This document shows, piece by piece, positions 42,476-50,846 of a DNA stretch of 55,220 nucleotides. Each line of letters opens with the position of its first letter. Position 1 is the stretch's first letter. The stretch is from Vicinamibacteraceae bacterium (GTDB lineage Bacteria > Acidobacteriota > Vicinamibacteria > Marinacidobacterales > Marinacidobacteraceae), in assembly GCA_012271265.1 (NCBI GenBank), contig JAAXGQ010000021.1, positions 34,246 to 89,465 of the forward strand. Reading direction: 5' to 3'. The position numbers and the translations under genes were made by a program. Below the pieces are notes generated by a model, which searched no databases, had not been told where the DNA came from, and worked only from the letters and a program-made list of their open reading frames with translations.

Positions 42476-44813
42476 GTGTCGGGGCCTCGGACATTCCGTC
42501 CAGCGCAAGGAAGACGCCCGATTCATCCGCGGGCAGGGCCGCTACATCGACGACATCAAGCTTCCGGGGATGCTCTATCTCGACATCACCCGGAGCCCCT
42601 ACGCCCACGCGAAGATCACGAAGATCCACGATGAGACGGCGCTTGCCGTTCCCGGCGTGGCCGCGGTCATCACCGGCAAGACGCTCGAGGCCTACAACCT
42701 GGCCTGGATGCCCACGCTGATGAGCGACCAGCAGATGGTCCTGCCGATCGACACGGTGAAGTACCAGGCGCAGGAAGTCGCCGCCGTGGTCGCGACATCG
42801 CGCTATGCCGCCGCCGACGGCGCCGCGGCGCTCGAGGTGGACTACGAGCCCCTCCCGGTCGTGGTCGACCCGCACGCGGCGCTCGAGCCGGGAGCGACCA
42901 GGGTCCGCGACGACAAGGACTCGAACCACATCTTCCACTGGGAGCACGGAGATCGGGAGGCCACCGAAGCGGCGCTCGCGGCCTCGGACACGGTGGTCGA
43001 GCAGGCGATGCATCTGCCTCGGATTCACGTCGCTTCGATCGAGACCTGCGGCTGCGTGGCGAGCTGGAATCCGGTCGAGGGACATCTGACCCTCTACCTG
43101 ACGACCCAGGCGCCGCACGCGATCCGCACGGTGGTTGCCCTGGTGACGGCTCACCTGGGTCTGGCCGAGCACAGGATTCGGGTCATCTCGCCAGACATCG
43201 GCGGCGGGTTCGGGGGCAAGGTGCCGGTGTATCCCGGCTACGTCATCGCAACCGCGGCGTCGGTCGTCACCGGCAAGCCGGTGAAGTGGATCGAGGATCG
43301 CTCGGAGAACCTCCAGGCCGATTCGTTTGCCCGCGACTACCACATCAAGGCGCGCCTCGGCTCGAAGGGCGGGAAGATCACCGCGCTCTCGCTCGACACG
43401 ATCGCCGACCACGGCTACTCCGACGCGGCGGCGAACCCGTCGAAGTTCCCCGCAGGGCTCTACCACATCTGCACCGGTTCGTACGATCTCAGCGACGCCC
43501 ACGTCTCCGTGGACGGGGTGTACACGAACAAGCCCCCAGGCGGCATCGCCTACCGCTGTTCCTTCCGGGTGACCGAAGCGGTTCACGCCATCGAGCGGAT
43601 GGTGGACCTGCTGGCGCGGGAAAACGGGGAAGATCCCGCCGACTTCCGGCTGCGGAACTTCATCCGACCGGACCAGTTCCCCTACACCTCGGTGCTGGGG
43701 TGGGAGTACGACAGCGGCGACTACGGCGCGGCGCTCGAGAAGGCCATGGACATGATCGGCTACCGCGACCTGCGGGCCGAGCAGACCGAAAAGCGCGCGC
43801 GGGGAGAACTCATGGGGATCGGCATCTCCTCGTTCACCGAGATCGTCGGAGCCGGGCCCTCGAAGACCTTCGACATCCTCGGGATCAAGATGTTCGATTC
43901 GAGCGAGATTCGCATCCATCCCACCGGGAAGGCGATCGCGCGCTTCGGCACCAAGTCCCAGGGTCAGGGCCATGAGACCACCTATGCCCAGATCATCGCC
44001 GAAGAGCTCGGGATTCCGCCAGAGGACATCCAGGTCGAGGAGGGCGACACCGACACCGCTCCCTACGGACTCGGCACCTACGCCAGCCGGTCGACGCCGA
44101 CCGCGGGCGCGGCGGCGGCCATCGCCTCGCGGAAGATCCGGGCCAAGGCGAAGAAGATCGCCGCCCACCTCCTCGAAGCCGACGAGGCCGATCTCGAATG
44201 GGAGCAGGGTCGCTTCTTCGTGAAGGGCTCACCGGATCGGGGCAAGACGATCCAGGAGATCGCCTTCGCCGCCTACACGAACCATCCGCAAGGGCTCGAG
44301 GCCGGACTGGAGGCCACCTCCTACTACGACCCGCCGAACCTCACCTTCCCGTTCGGCTCCTATGTCTGCGCCGTGGACATCGATCGAGGCACCGGCCAGG
44401 TCCGCATCCGCCGCTTTGTCGCGGTGGACGACTGCGGGGTGCGGATCAATCCGATGATTGTCGAGGGCCAGATCCACGGGGGCCTCGCCATGGGGATCGC
44501 TCCGGCGCTCTTCGAGGAGATCTCCTACGACCCGGACGGCAACATCACCGGCGGCAACTTCGTCGAATACCTGGTGCCGACGGCGATGGAGACGCCTCAC
44601 TGGGAACTCGGCGAGACGGTGACCCCGTCGCCGCACCATCCGATCGGCGCCAAGGGCGTTGGGGAGTCGGCGACGGTCGGCGCTCCGGCTGCGGTGGTGA
44701 ACGCCGTCGTGGACGCGCTCTGGCATCTCGGCGTGCGTCACATGGAGATCCCGATGACGCCGGCGCGGGTCTGGAGCGCGCTGAACGAGCACGGCGCGGC
44801 GGCGACCCGGTAG
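42468..44813 (+). CDS. coxL: Form I aerobic CO dehydrogenase molybdopterin large subunit
   Basis: A 781-residue catalytic subunit that oxidises CO to CO2 at a Mo-Cu centre. The diagnostic active-site loop reads AYRCSFR (Cys near residue 364), which distinguishes form I enzymes from form II (AYRGAGR). Other motifs: N-terminal RFIRGQGRYIDDIKLPGMLY, the MoCo-binding PDIGGGFGGKVPVYPGYV, TKSQGQGHETTYAQIIAEE, and the C-terminal glutamate region IGAKGVGESATVGAPAAVV. The gene order coxM-coxS-coxL also fits form I. The enzyme is cytoplasmic, attached to the inner membrane face, and feeds electrons to the respiratory chain. A CoxG-like anchor is encoded about 7 kb away. Confidence 0.93.
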   Translation: MAKCRGLGHSVQRKEDARFIRGQGRYIDDIKLPGMLYLDITRSPYAHAKITKIHDETALAVPGVAAVITGKTLEAYNLAWMPTLMSDQQMVLPIDTVKYQAQEVAAVVATSRYAAADGAAALEVDYEPLPVVVDPHAALEPGATRVRDDKDSNHIFHWEHGDREATEAALAASDTVVEQAMHLPRIHVASIETCGCVASWNPVEGHLTLYLTTQAPHAIRTVVALVTAHLGLAEHRIRVISPDIGGGFGGKVPVYPGYVIATAASVVTGKPVKWIEDRSENLQADSFARDYHIKARLGSKGGKITALSLDTIADHGYSDAAANPSKFPAGLYHICTGSYDLSDAHVSVDGVYTNKPPGGIAYRCSFRVTEAVHAIERMVDLLARENGEDPADFRLRNFIRPDQFPYTSVLGWEYDSGDYGAALEKAMDMIGYRDLRAEQTEKRARGELMGIGISSFTEIVGAGPSKTFDILGIKMFDSSEIRIHPTGKAIARFGTKSQGQGHETTYAQIIAEELGIPPEDIQVEEGDTDTAPYGLGTYASRSTPTAGAAAAIASRKIRAKAKKIAAHLLEADEADLEWEQGRFFVKGSPDRGKTIQEIAFAAYTNHPQGLEAGLEATSYYDPPNLTFPFGSYVCAVDIDRGTGQVRIRRFVAVDDCGVRINPMIVEGQIHGGLAMGIAPALFEEISYDPDGNITGGNFVEYLVPTAMETPHWELGETVTPSPHHPIGAKGVGESATVGAPAAVVNAVVDALWHLGVRHMEIPMTPARVWSALNEHGAAATR

Positions 44814-44835
44814 ACAGCCGCGCCGGAACGCGGCG

Positions 44836-45789
44836 ATGACCGGTCCGATGGACGTCTTTGCCGCCGCCGCGCGCCTCTACCAGGATGGGGTGCCGTTCGT
44901 GCTGGCGACGGTGGTCCGGGCGGAGCGGCCCACCTCCGCCCGTCCCGGCGCCAAGGCGATCGTGACCGGCGACGGCGAGGTTCGGGGGTTTGTCGGCGGG
45001 ACCTGTGTCAAACCCGCGGTCCGGCGCGAGTCGCTGCGGGCGCTCGAGGACGGCGCGCCCCGGCTGCTCCGCATCTCCCCGGACCGCCCGGCCGAGGGCG
45101 TCGAGGTGGAGGAAGGAGTCCTGGAGGAACACATGGCCTGCGTAAGCGGCGGCGCGCTCGACATTCACCTGGAGCCCTATCTGCCTTCCCGCCGACTGGT
45201 GCTTGCCGGGAGTTCCCCCATCGTGGAATCGCTGGCGGCGCTCGGCGGGTCGCTGGGGATGGAGGAACGGACCGTCGCCCCCGGAGAGGACCTCGCGGAC
45301 GTCGCGGAGGGCGCCTTCGTGGTGGTCGCCGGTCACGGCGAGGGGGAATGGGAGGCGCTGAAGGCCGGACTGGCCGGGGGCCGCGCCCGCTACGTGGGCC
45401 TCGTGGCCAGTCCGCGCCGCGCGGCCGCCGTTCGGGAACGGCTCGTCGGGATGGGCGTTGCCGAAGCCGACGTTCAGCGGCTGCGGTCCCCCGCCGGGCT
45501 CGACATCGGGGCCGAGACGCCGGGGGAGATCGCCCTCAGCATCCTCGCGGAGATCGTGGCGGAACGGCGCCCGCCGGCGCCGCGCGAGGCCGCCCCGGAG
45601 CGGCGCGCCCCGCCCGCCACGGTTGGCATCCCGCTCGAAGCTCCGGCTGCCGACCTCGCCGTGGACCCGATCTGCGGGATGCATGTCTCGCGGGACTCAC
45701 CGCACCGGGTGGAGGCGGGCGGCGAGACCACCTGGTTCTGCTGCGCCGGCTGCGCGGAGACCTTCGCCATGTCGGGAAGGGCCGGCTAA
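44836..45789 (+). CDS. XdhC/CoxI-family maturation protein fused to a YHS domain
   Basis: A 317-residue protein in the cox operon, 22 bp after coxL. The N-terminal XdhC_CoxI domain (LATVVRAERPTSARPGAKAI, GFVGGTCVKPAV) and the Rossmann-like XdhC C-domain (RRLVLAGSSPIVESLAALG, YVGLVASPRRAAAVRERL) are complete. After a proline/alanine linker, the last 45 residues form a YHS domain (AVDPICGMHVSRDSPHRVE, WFCCAGCAETF) with Cys residues spaced as in metal-binding YHS modules. XdhC proteins insert sulfurated molybdenum cofactor. A YHS domain could handle copper or another soft metal, which would suit the Mo-Cu site, but that is inference. Start ATG 44836 or 44848. Confidence 0.85.
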   Translation: MTGPMDVFAAAARLYQDGVPFVLATVVRAERPTSARPGAKAIVTGDGEVRGFVGGTCVKPAVRRESLRALEDGAPRLLRISPDRPAEGVEVEEGVLEEHMACVSGGALDIHLEPYLPSRRLVLAGSSPIVESLAALGGSLGMEERTVAPGEDLADVAEGAFVVVAGHGEGEWEALKAGLAGGRARYVGLVASPRRAAAVRERLVGMGVAEADVQRLRSPAGLDIGAETPGEIALSILAEIVAERRPPAPREAAPERRAPPATVGIPLEAPAADLAVDPICGMHVSRDSPHRVEAGGETTWFCCAGCAETFAMSGRAG

Positions 45790-45843
45790 TCATCGAACGC
45801 GGTGATCTGCGGTACCGTCGAACGGCGCATGGCGCGATTGTCC

Positions 45844-46440
45844 TGGAGCGCCGGTTTCCTCACCGGCCACCACACCTGGAGCGCCGGCGTCCTCGCCGGC
45901 CACCGCCGCAGGCGGGCATGGTGCGTGGGCCGGTGAGGACACCGGCGCTCCAGGAGTGGCGCGCGCTGACGTATGGAGCGTCGGCCCCATGGAGCGCCGG
46001 CGTCCTCGCCCGCCTGCGCCGCAGCGGCAGTCCCTGAACCAGTCTCGTGCCGACCGCGGCGCCGTGCCGATGAACCGGTGGCCGGTGAGGACACCGGCGC
46101 TCCAGGAGTGGCGCGCGCTGACGTATGGAGCGTCGGTCCCCTGGAGCGCCGGCGTCCTCGCCGGCCTGCGCCGCAGCGGCAGTCCCTGAACCAGTCTCGT
46201 GCCGACGGCGCCGCCGTTCCGACGCACCGTTGGCCGGTGAGGACACCGGCGCTCCAGGAGTGGCGCGGGCTGACGTATGGAGCGCCGACCCCATGGAGCG
46301 CCGGCGTCCTCGCCGGCCTGCGCCGCGCCGTCGGCCCCTCAGGCAGTCTCGTGCGGACCGCGGCGCCGTGCCGATGAACCGTTGGCCGGTGAGGACACCG
46401 GCGCTTCCAGGAGTGGCGCGCGCTGACGTATGGAGCGCCG
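45844..46440. repeat. Dispersed hairpin repeat array E with 152-bp units
   Basis: Three long units of exactly 152 bp: forward cores at 45996, 46148 and 46300, each followed 85 bp later by a reverse T/A-form core at 46081, 46233 and 46385. Partial copies precede them (cores at 45850, 45881 and, reversed, 45929). Each unit is thus a pair of opposed hairpins enclosing CAGTCCCTGAACCAGTCTCG, followed by GCGCGCTGACGTATGGAGCG. This paired-inverted layout resembles bacterial interspersed mosaic elements. No gene is supported from 45790 to 46709. Confidence 0.92.
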
Positions 46441-46709
46441 GCCCCGGCTGGCAGCATCGGCGCCTGCCCTTCGCTCCAAGATTTTGGTCGTCCGGATCAA
46501 ATCGACGGACAGCGGAGATGGTGGAGAGTCCTCGCACCCCGGGTCGAAACTGCGCGGGAAATCAATGGGTTGGGCGCATGGCCGGGAACGTCGAGAGGGC
46601 TGGCGCGGTCGTTGCCTGAAAGGGCGCAGGCACTTTTTCGGCGGAACCGGACGGTTCTCCGGTCGTCCGCGTCTCACCCAAACAACCCCTCGATCAGGAG
46701 GAACGAACC
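46441..46709 (+). promoter_or_regulatory. Leader region of the TonB receptor gene
   Basis: A non-coding leader ending in a strong ribosome-binding site AGGAGG (46696-46701), eight bases before ATG 46710. It contains an imperfect hairpin (CGGACG ... CGTCCG) around 46647-46668. No clear -35/-10 pair could be selected. Confidence 0.4.
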
Positions 46710-49700
46710 ATGCGAACGTTCCAATCCGCGCTGCTGTTTGCGCCATCGCTTGTCCTTTCGGCCCTTGCCGGCCGACGCGCCACCGGCTCGCCCCCGGTCC
46801 GCCCCGAAGGATGTTGTCGTTGTCGCAGGTCGGCGCGACGGAACTGGCGGGGCGCCGGCCGCGCCACCCTCGCCCTGGCGGCCGGGATGTTCTTCGCCGT
46901 CCCGGCGGCCCACGCGCAGTTCGCCCGTGCGAGCGTTGGCGGCACGGTGTCCGACGGGGACGGGCTGGCCCTACCCGGGGTGACCGTCACCGCCACGAAC
47001 GCGGACACCGGCGCTCAGCGCGCGGTGACCAGCTCGGGGGCCGGGCGCTACGTGTTCAACGGGCTGATTCCCGGCCCCTACGACCTTGTCTTCGAATTGC
47101 CGTCCTTCCGGACGGTCCGCCAGGACGGACTCCAGCTGGTCGTCGGCCAGGAGGCGACGCTGAACGTGACGATGGAGCTCGGGGGCATCGAGGAGACCGT
47201 CGTGGTCACGGCGGAAGCCCCGGTGGTGGATGTGACCTCGAAGGAGGTCGGCGCCACCGTGACCACGGAGACGATGGAGGCCCTGCCGACCCAGTCGCGC
47301 AGCTTCATCGACTTCGCGGGGTTGATCCCGGGCGTGGTTCCCAACGTGGCCACCGCCTCCACCGCTGCCGACTCGATCTTCGTGAACGGCCAGGACAACA
47401 ACAACAACTCGTTCAACGTGGACGGGGCGAACAACGATGACGACGTGATCGGCGGCAGCGCCGGCGCGCAGACCCGCACCGCCATCGAAGCGGTTCAGGA
47501 ATTCCAGATTCTCACGACCCAGTTCGACGCCGAGTTCGGCCGTACTCAGGGCGGGGTCATCAACGCGGTCACGAAGAGCGGGACGAATGACTTTCGCGGG
47601 ACCGGCTTCTACTACTACCAGGGCAAGGAGCTGAACTCCCCGAACTTCTTCACCGAGCGGAACAACCAGGAGAAGCCGGACATCCGCTTCCAGTCGATCG
47701 GGGGCGTGCTGGGTGGACCGATCATCCGGGACCGCTTCCACTTCTTCGGCAGTTTCGAGCGGCTTACTCCGGAGGAAGGGATTGCCCGCACCTTCGAGAC
47801 GCGACCGGAACTGTCCTTCGTGACCACCGAGGACAACCTGCTGCGGAACACCCTGGTGAAGCTCGACTACCAGCTCACCGACACCCACAAGGCGGCGGTG
47901 CGCTACCTCCAGGAGTACTCGCCCCAGTACAACCAGATCATCGGGGGAGCGACCACCCTGGACGCCTCCCGCGAAGAGCAGGACACCGACACCAGCATCA
48001 TCGGCTCGCTCGACAGCGTCGTGGGTGACCGGGGCTTCAACAACCTGCGCGTGTCGTTCACCGAGGAGGACGTGGCGTTCGCCAACCCGGGGTTCAACAA
48101 CAACGGGCAGACCTTCGAAGCCCAGCGCGCTCTTGCCGTGAGCCAGAGCCGGGACACCGTGCTGGAGGGAGCGAGCACCGTTGCTTCCCACCGGATCAAC
48201 CAGTCCTACCAGGTGGACAACACATTCTCGATCTTTGTCCCCGACTGGGGCGGCGACCACAACATCCGGGTCGGATTCAACTTCTCGCGGCGTTCGGTGG
48301 AACGCAACAACTCCTCCACCGCCAACGGCCAGTTCGGCTTCGACGCCGACACGCCCTGGAGCCGGGAGGACCTGAGCAGCTATCCGAACTGGTTCAACAT
48401 CCGCGTCGGCGGCTCGTCCGGCGAGAACGCCTCCGTTCCCCGGAACAACGTCTACGGCCTCTTCTTCCAGGATGACTGGCAGCCCCGCGACAACCTCACC
48501 CTCAACCTCGGTCTGCGCTGGGACAAGGAAGATCTCACCGACGACAACAACAACCTCGGGCCCCGGATCGGGCTCACCTGGGATCCTTTCGGAGAGGGCC
48601 GGACCGCAGTCAAGGCCGGTTTCGGACGCTTCTTCGAGCGGTTCCAGCTCGGCTTCTACGAGGACTACTACTTTGATGCCGCCGAGCTTCCCTTCGGGTT
48701 CACGACCCGGGTGCCCGGCGCCGGCAACGACCCGCAGATGTTCTGGGACATCGTTCACGCGAACAACATCGCTTCGCTGGACGGGCTCCGGGACTTCCTG
48801 GCGGCGGACCTCGAGAGCGGAGACACCGGGGGCATCAACAGCCAGCCCACCGTCCCGCATCCCGACCGCGTCACGCCCTATGCCGACAGTCTGAGCATCG
48901 GCGTTCAGCACGAAATCGCGGCCTCCACGTCGCTCGGGGTGGACTTCATCCACACCCGGAACCGGGCAGTGAACGTGCGGGCGGACCTGAACCCCTATTC
49001 CCGAAGTCTCGGCCAGCGGCCGAACATCTCGATCCTGAACGGCCAGGTCATGAACTTCGGGTCGATCATCACCTACCTGAACGCCGGAGAGAGCGACTAC
49101 AACGCGATCCAGCTCTCGCTGAACCGCCGCTTCAGCGATTCTCCCATCGGGCGGATGAGCTTCACGGCGTCCTACACCGGGGCTTCGCAGAAGGGGAACG
49201 TGAACGCCGGCGGCGTCCCGACGGCCCGCTTCCAGTCCTATACCGAGACCGGATACAACTTCGACACCGGCGAGCTCATCGGGCAGGCGCTGAGTCTCGG
49301 CATGAACCATCCGGCCAACACGGACCGGCCCTCGCCGTGGTTCCGCACCCACAACTTCGTGACGTCGTGGAGCTGGCTGGTGCCGGGAACCTCCTGGTCC
49401 AACAGCGCCGGGCTCTACGTGACCGGGATCTTCCGCTACCTCTCGGGCTCACGGGACACGCTCGAGACGAACGATCGCGAGGACAACAACTCGCGGGTCG
49501 TCGCTCCGGCCGGGTCCTACAACGCGAACCGCGACTCGGACATCGCCCAGACGACGGACTTCGACGGCAAGATCAACGGCCTCGAGGAGCCCGAGTTCGC
49601 GAAGCTGGACCTCAGCTTCCGCTACGCCCTGCCGATCGGGGACCGCTACGAGATCACCGTCCTCGGCGACATCTTCAACGCGCTGAATCGGGTGAACTAC

Positions 49701-49802
49701 AACCAGATGGGGAGTGACATCATCACCTCCGGTGGTTTCCTGATCCCGACCGCCGCGTATCCGCCGCGCGAAATGCAGCTCGGCTTCCGGTTCAGCTTCT
49801 GA
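46710..49802 (+). CDS. Oar-like TonB-dependent receptor with carboxypeptidase-regulatory domain
   Basis: A 1030-residue outer-membrane protein. After the leader comes a carboxypeptidase-regulatory/CNA-B-like domain (RASVGGTVSDGDGLALPGVTV, GRYVFNGLIPGPYDLVFEL). A plug domain follows (GGIEETVVVTAEAP, ALPTQSRSFIDFAGLIPGV, FNVDGANNDDD, EFQILTTQFDAEFGRTQGGV), then a long beta-barrel ending in Phe (QLGFRFSF). The family imports large nutrients or mediates surface functions. The N-terminus is unusual: two hydrophobic segments (ALLFAPSLVLSALAG and ATLALAAGMFFAVPAAHAQ) are separated by a Cys/Arg-rich stretch; only the second is followed by a normal cleavage site. AGGAGG fixes ATG 46710. It is coupled to the next gene by CTGA. 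Confidence 0.9.
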   Translation: MRTFQSALLFAPSLVLSALAGRRATGSPPVRPEGCCRCRRSARRNWRGAGRATLALAAGMFFAVPAAHAQFARASVGGTVSDGDGLALPGVTVTATNADTGAQRAVTSSGAGRYVFNGLIPGPYDLVFELPSFRTVRQDGLQLVVGQEATLNVTMELGGIEETVVVTAEAPVVDVTSKEVGATVTTETMEALPTQSRSFIDFAGLIPGVVPNVATASTAADSIFVNGQDNNNNSFNVDGANNDDDVIGGSAGAQTRTAIEAVQEFQILTTQFDAEFGRTQGGVINAVTKSGTNDFRGTGFYYYQGKELNSPNFFTERNNQEKPDIRFQSIGGVLGGPIIRDRFHFFGSFERLTPEEGIARTFETRPELSFVTTEDNLLRNTLVKLDYQLTDTHKAAVRYLQEYSPQYNQIIGGATTLDASREEQDTDTSIIGSLDSVVGDRGFNNLRVSFTEEDVAFANPGFNNNGQTFEAQRALAVSQSRDTVLEGASTVASHRINQSYQVDNTFSIFVPDWGGDHNIRVGFNFSRRSVERNNSSTANGQFGFDADTPWSREDLSSYPNWFNIRVGGSSGENASVPRNNVYGLFFQDDWQPRDNLTLNLGLRWDKEDLTDDNNNLGPRIGLTWDPFGEGRTAVKAGFGRFFERFQLGFYEDYYFDAAELPFGFTTRVPGAGNDPQMFWDIVHANNIASLDGLRDFLAADLESGDTGGINSQPTVPHPDRVTPYADSLSIGVQHEIAASTSLGVDFIHTRNRAVNVRADLNPYSRSLGQRPNISILNGQVMNFGSIITYLNAGESDYNAIQLSLNRRFSDSPIGRMSFTASYTGASQKGNVNAGGVPTARFQSYTETGYNFDTGELIGQALSLGMNHPANTDRPSPWFRTHNFVTSWSWLVPGTSWSNSAGLYVTGIFRYLSGSRDTLETNDREDNNSRVVAPAGSYNANRDSDIAQTTDFDGKINGLEEPEFAKLDLSFRYALPIGDRYEITVLGDIFNALNRVNYNQMGSDIITSGGFLIPTAAYPPREMQLGFRFSF

Positions 49803-50740
49803 TCCGGTTCCTTCCCGGTCCCGGCCGGCGGCGCTCCGTCGGTCGGACCGGCTCGCTCCTCGTCGCCGGCGTCCTCGCCGCGCTGCCGGTCGCGGCGCAG
49901 AACGGCGGGCTCCGGGGCCGGGTGGTGGACCCTTCGGGAGAGCCGGTGCCCGGGGTGCGGGTCACCCTCTCATTCCTCGGCGGGGTGAACCGGACGATCT
50001 CGCTCGAATCCGACGGGCAGGGCAACTTCGTCCGGATGGGCATCCGGCTCGGCGAATACCACCTGGAGCTGACTCGGGAGGGCTTCGAACCCTACGAGGA
50101 AACCGTGCGGATCCGCCCCGGGCCGCCCACCCGAATCGGAGAGATCGCGCTCCGTCCACTGGTCGCGGCTCCGGTGACGGCGGCGCCGACCGGGAGCGCC
50201 AGCCTGCGGGACGGCCAGGAGGCGCTTCAGGCGGAGGACTACGAGGCCGCGGCCGCCGCCTTTGCGGTCGAGACCGGGGAGCGGCCGGAAAGCTCCGAGG
50301 CGCACCGGCTGCTCGGCGTGGCCCTGCGGCTGCTCGGGCGCGCCGACGAAGCGCGCGCCGCCCTCGTGCGGGCCACCGAGGTCGATCCCGGTTCCGCGCC
50401 GGCCTGGACGGCCCTCGCGGATCTCGAGGCGGGTGTTCAGGCCTGGGCGGCGACCGTCGTCGCGCTCGAGACCGCTCTGGAGCTCGACGCGGCCTCGCGC
50501 GACCTGCGCTTTCGCCTTGGCGGCGCCCTGATGAATGCCGGGGATCTCGACCGCGCGGCCGAGGTTCTAGCTGGCCTGCCCGACGACGCGGCCGCGCACT
50601 ATCAGCTCGGGATGATCGCCCTCAACCGGGGCGCGAACGAAGAAGCCATCGCCCACCTGGAGCGCGTGCTCGCCCTCGATCCCGAAGGACCCACCGCCGC
50701 CCAGGCCCGGGGCATCCTCACCGCGCTGCGTCCCCAATAG
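49799..50740 (+). CDS. Secreted carboxypeptidase-regulatory-domain plus TPR protein
   Basis: A 313-residue protein. Starting from CTG 49799, which overlaps the receptor stop as CTGA, there is a complete signal peptide (RRRSVGRTGSLLVAGVLAA, cleavage near VAAQN). A carboxypeptidase-regulatory-like beta-sandwich follows (GLRGRVVDPSGEPVPGVRVT, LGEYHLELTREGFEPYEE). A linker then leads to TPR repeats (EALQAEDYEAAAAAFAVE; AHRLLGVALRLLGRADEARA; AHYQLGMIALNRGANEEAI). The first conventional start is GTG 49922, inside the beta-sandwich, which would remove the signal. It is probably a periplasmic partner of the upstream receptor. The 106-bp gap to the convergent hydrolase gene shows no clear terminator. 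Confidence 0.82.
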   Translation: MIRFLPGPGRRRSVGRTGSLLVAGVLAALPVAAQNGGLRGRVVDPSGEPVPGVRVTLSFLGGVNRTISLESDGQGNFVRMGIRLGEYHLELTREGFEPYEETVRIRPGPPTRIGEIALRPLVAAPVTAAPTGSASLRDGQEALQAEDYEAAAAAFAVETGERPESSEAHRLLGVALRLLGRADEARAALVRATEVDPGSAPAWTALADLEAGVQAWAATVVALETALELDAASRDLRFRLGGALMNAGDLDRAAEVLAGLPDDAAAHYQLGMIALNRGANEEAIAHLERVLALDPEGPTAAQARGILTALRPQ

Positions 50741-50846
50741 AAACAGACGAAGCGCCCGCCCGGGCCGGAAGCGGGCCGCATCGGACATCCGCCGCCAGGC
50801 CGGGCCCTGCCGAAGGGCGGTCGGGCCGTCCGCCCGGACACAGGCG

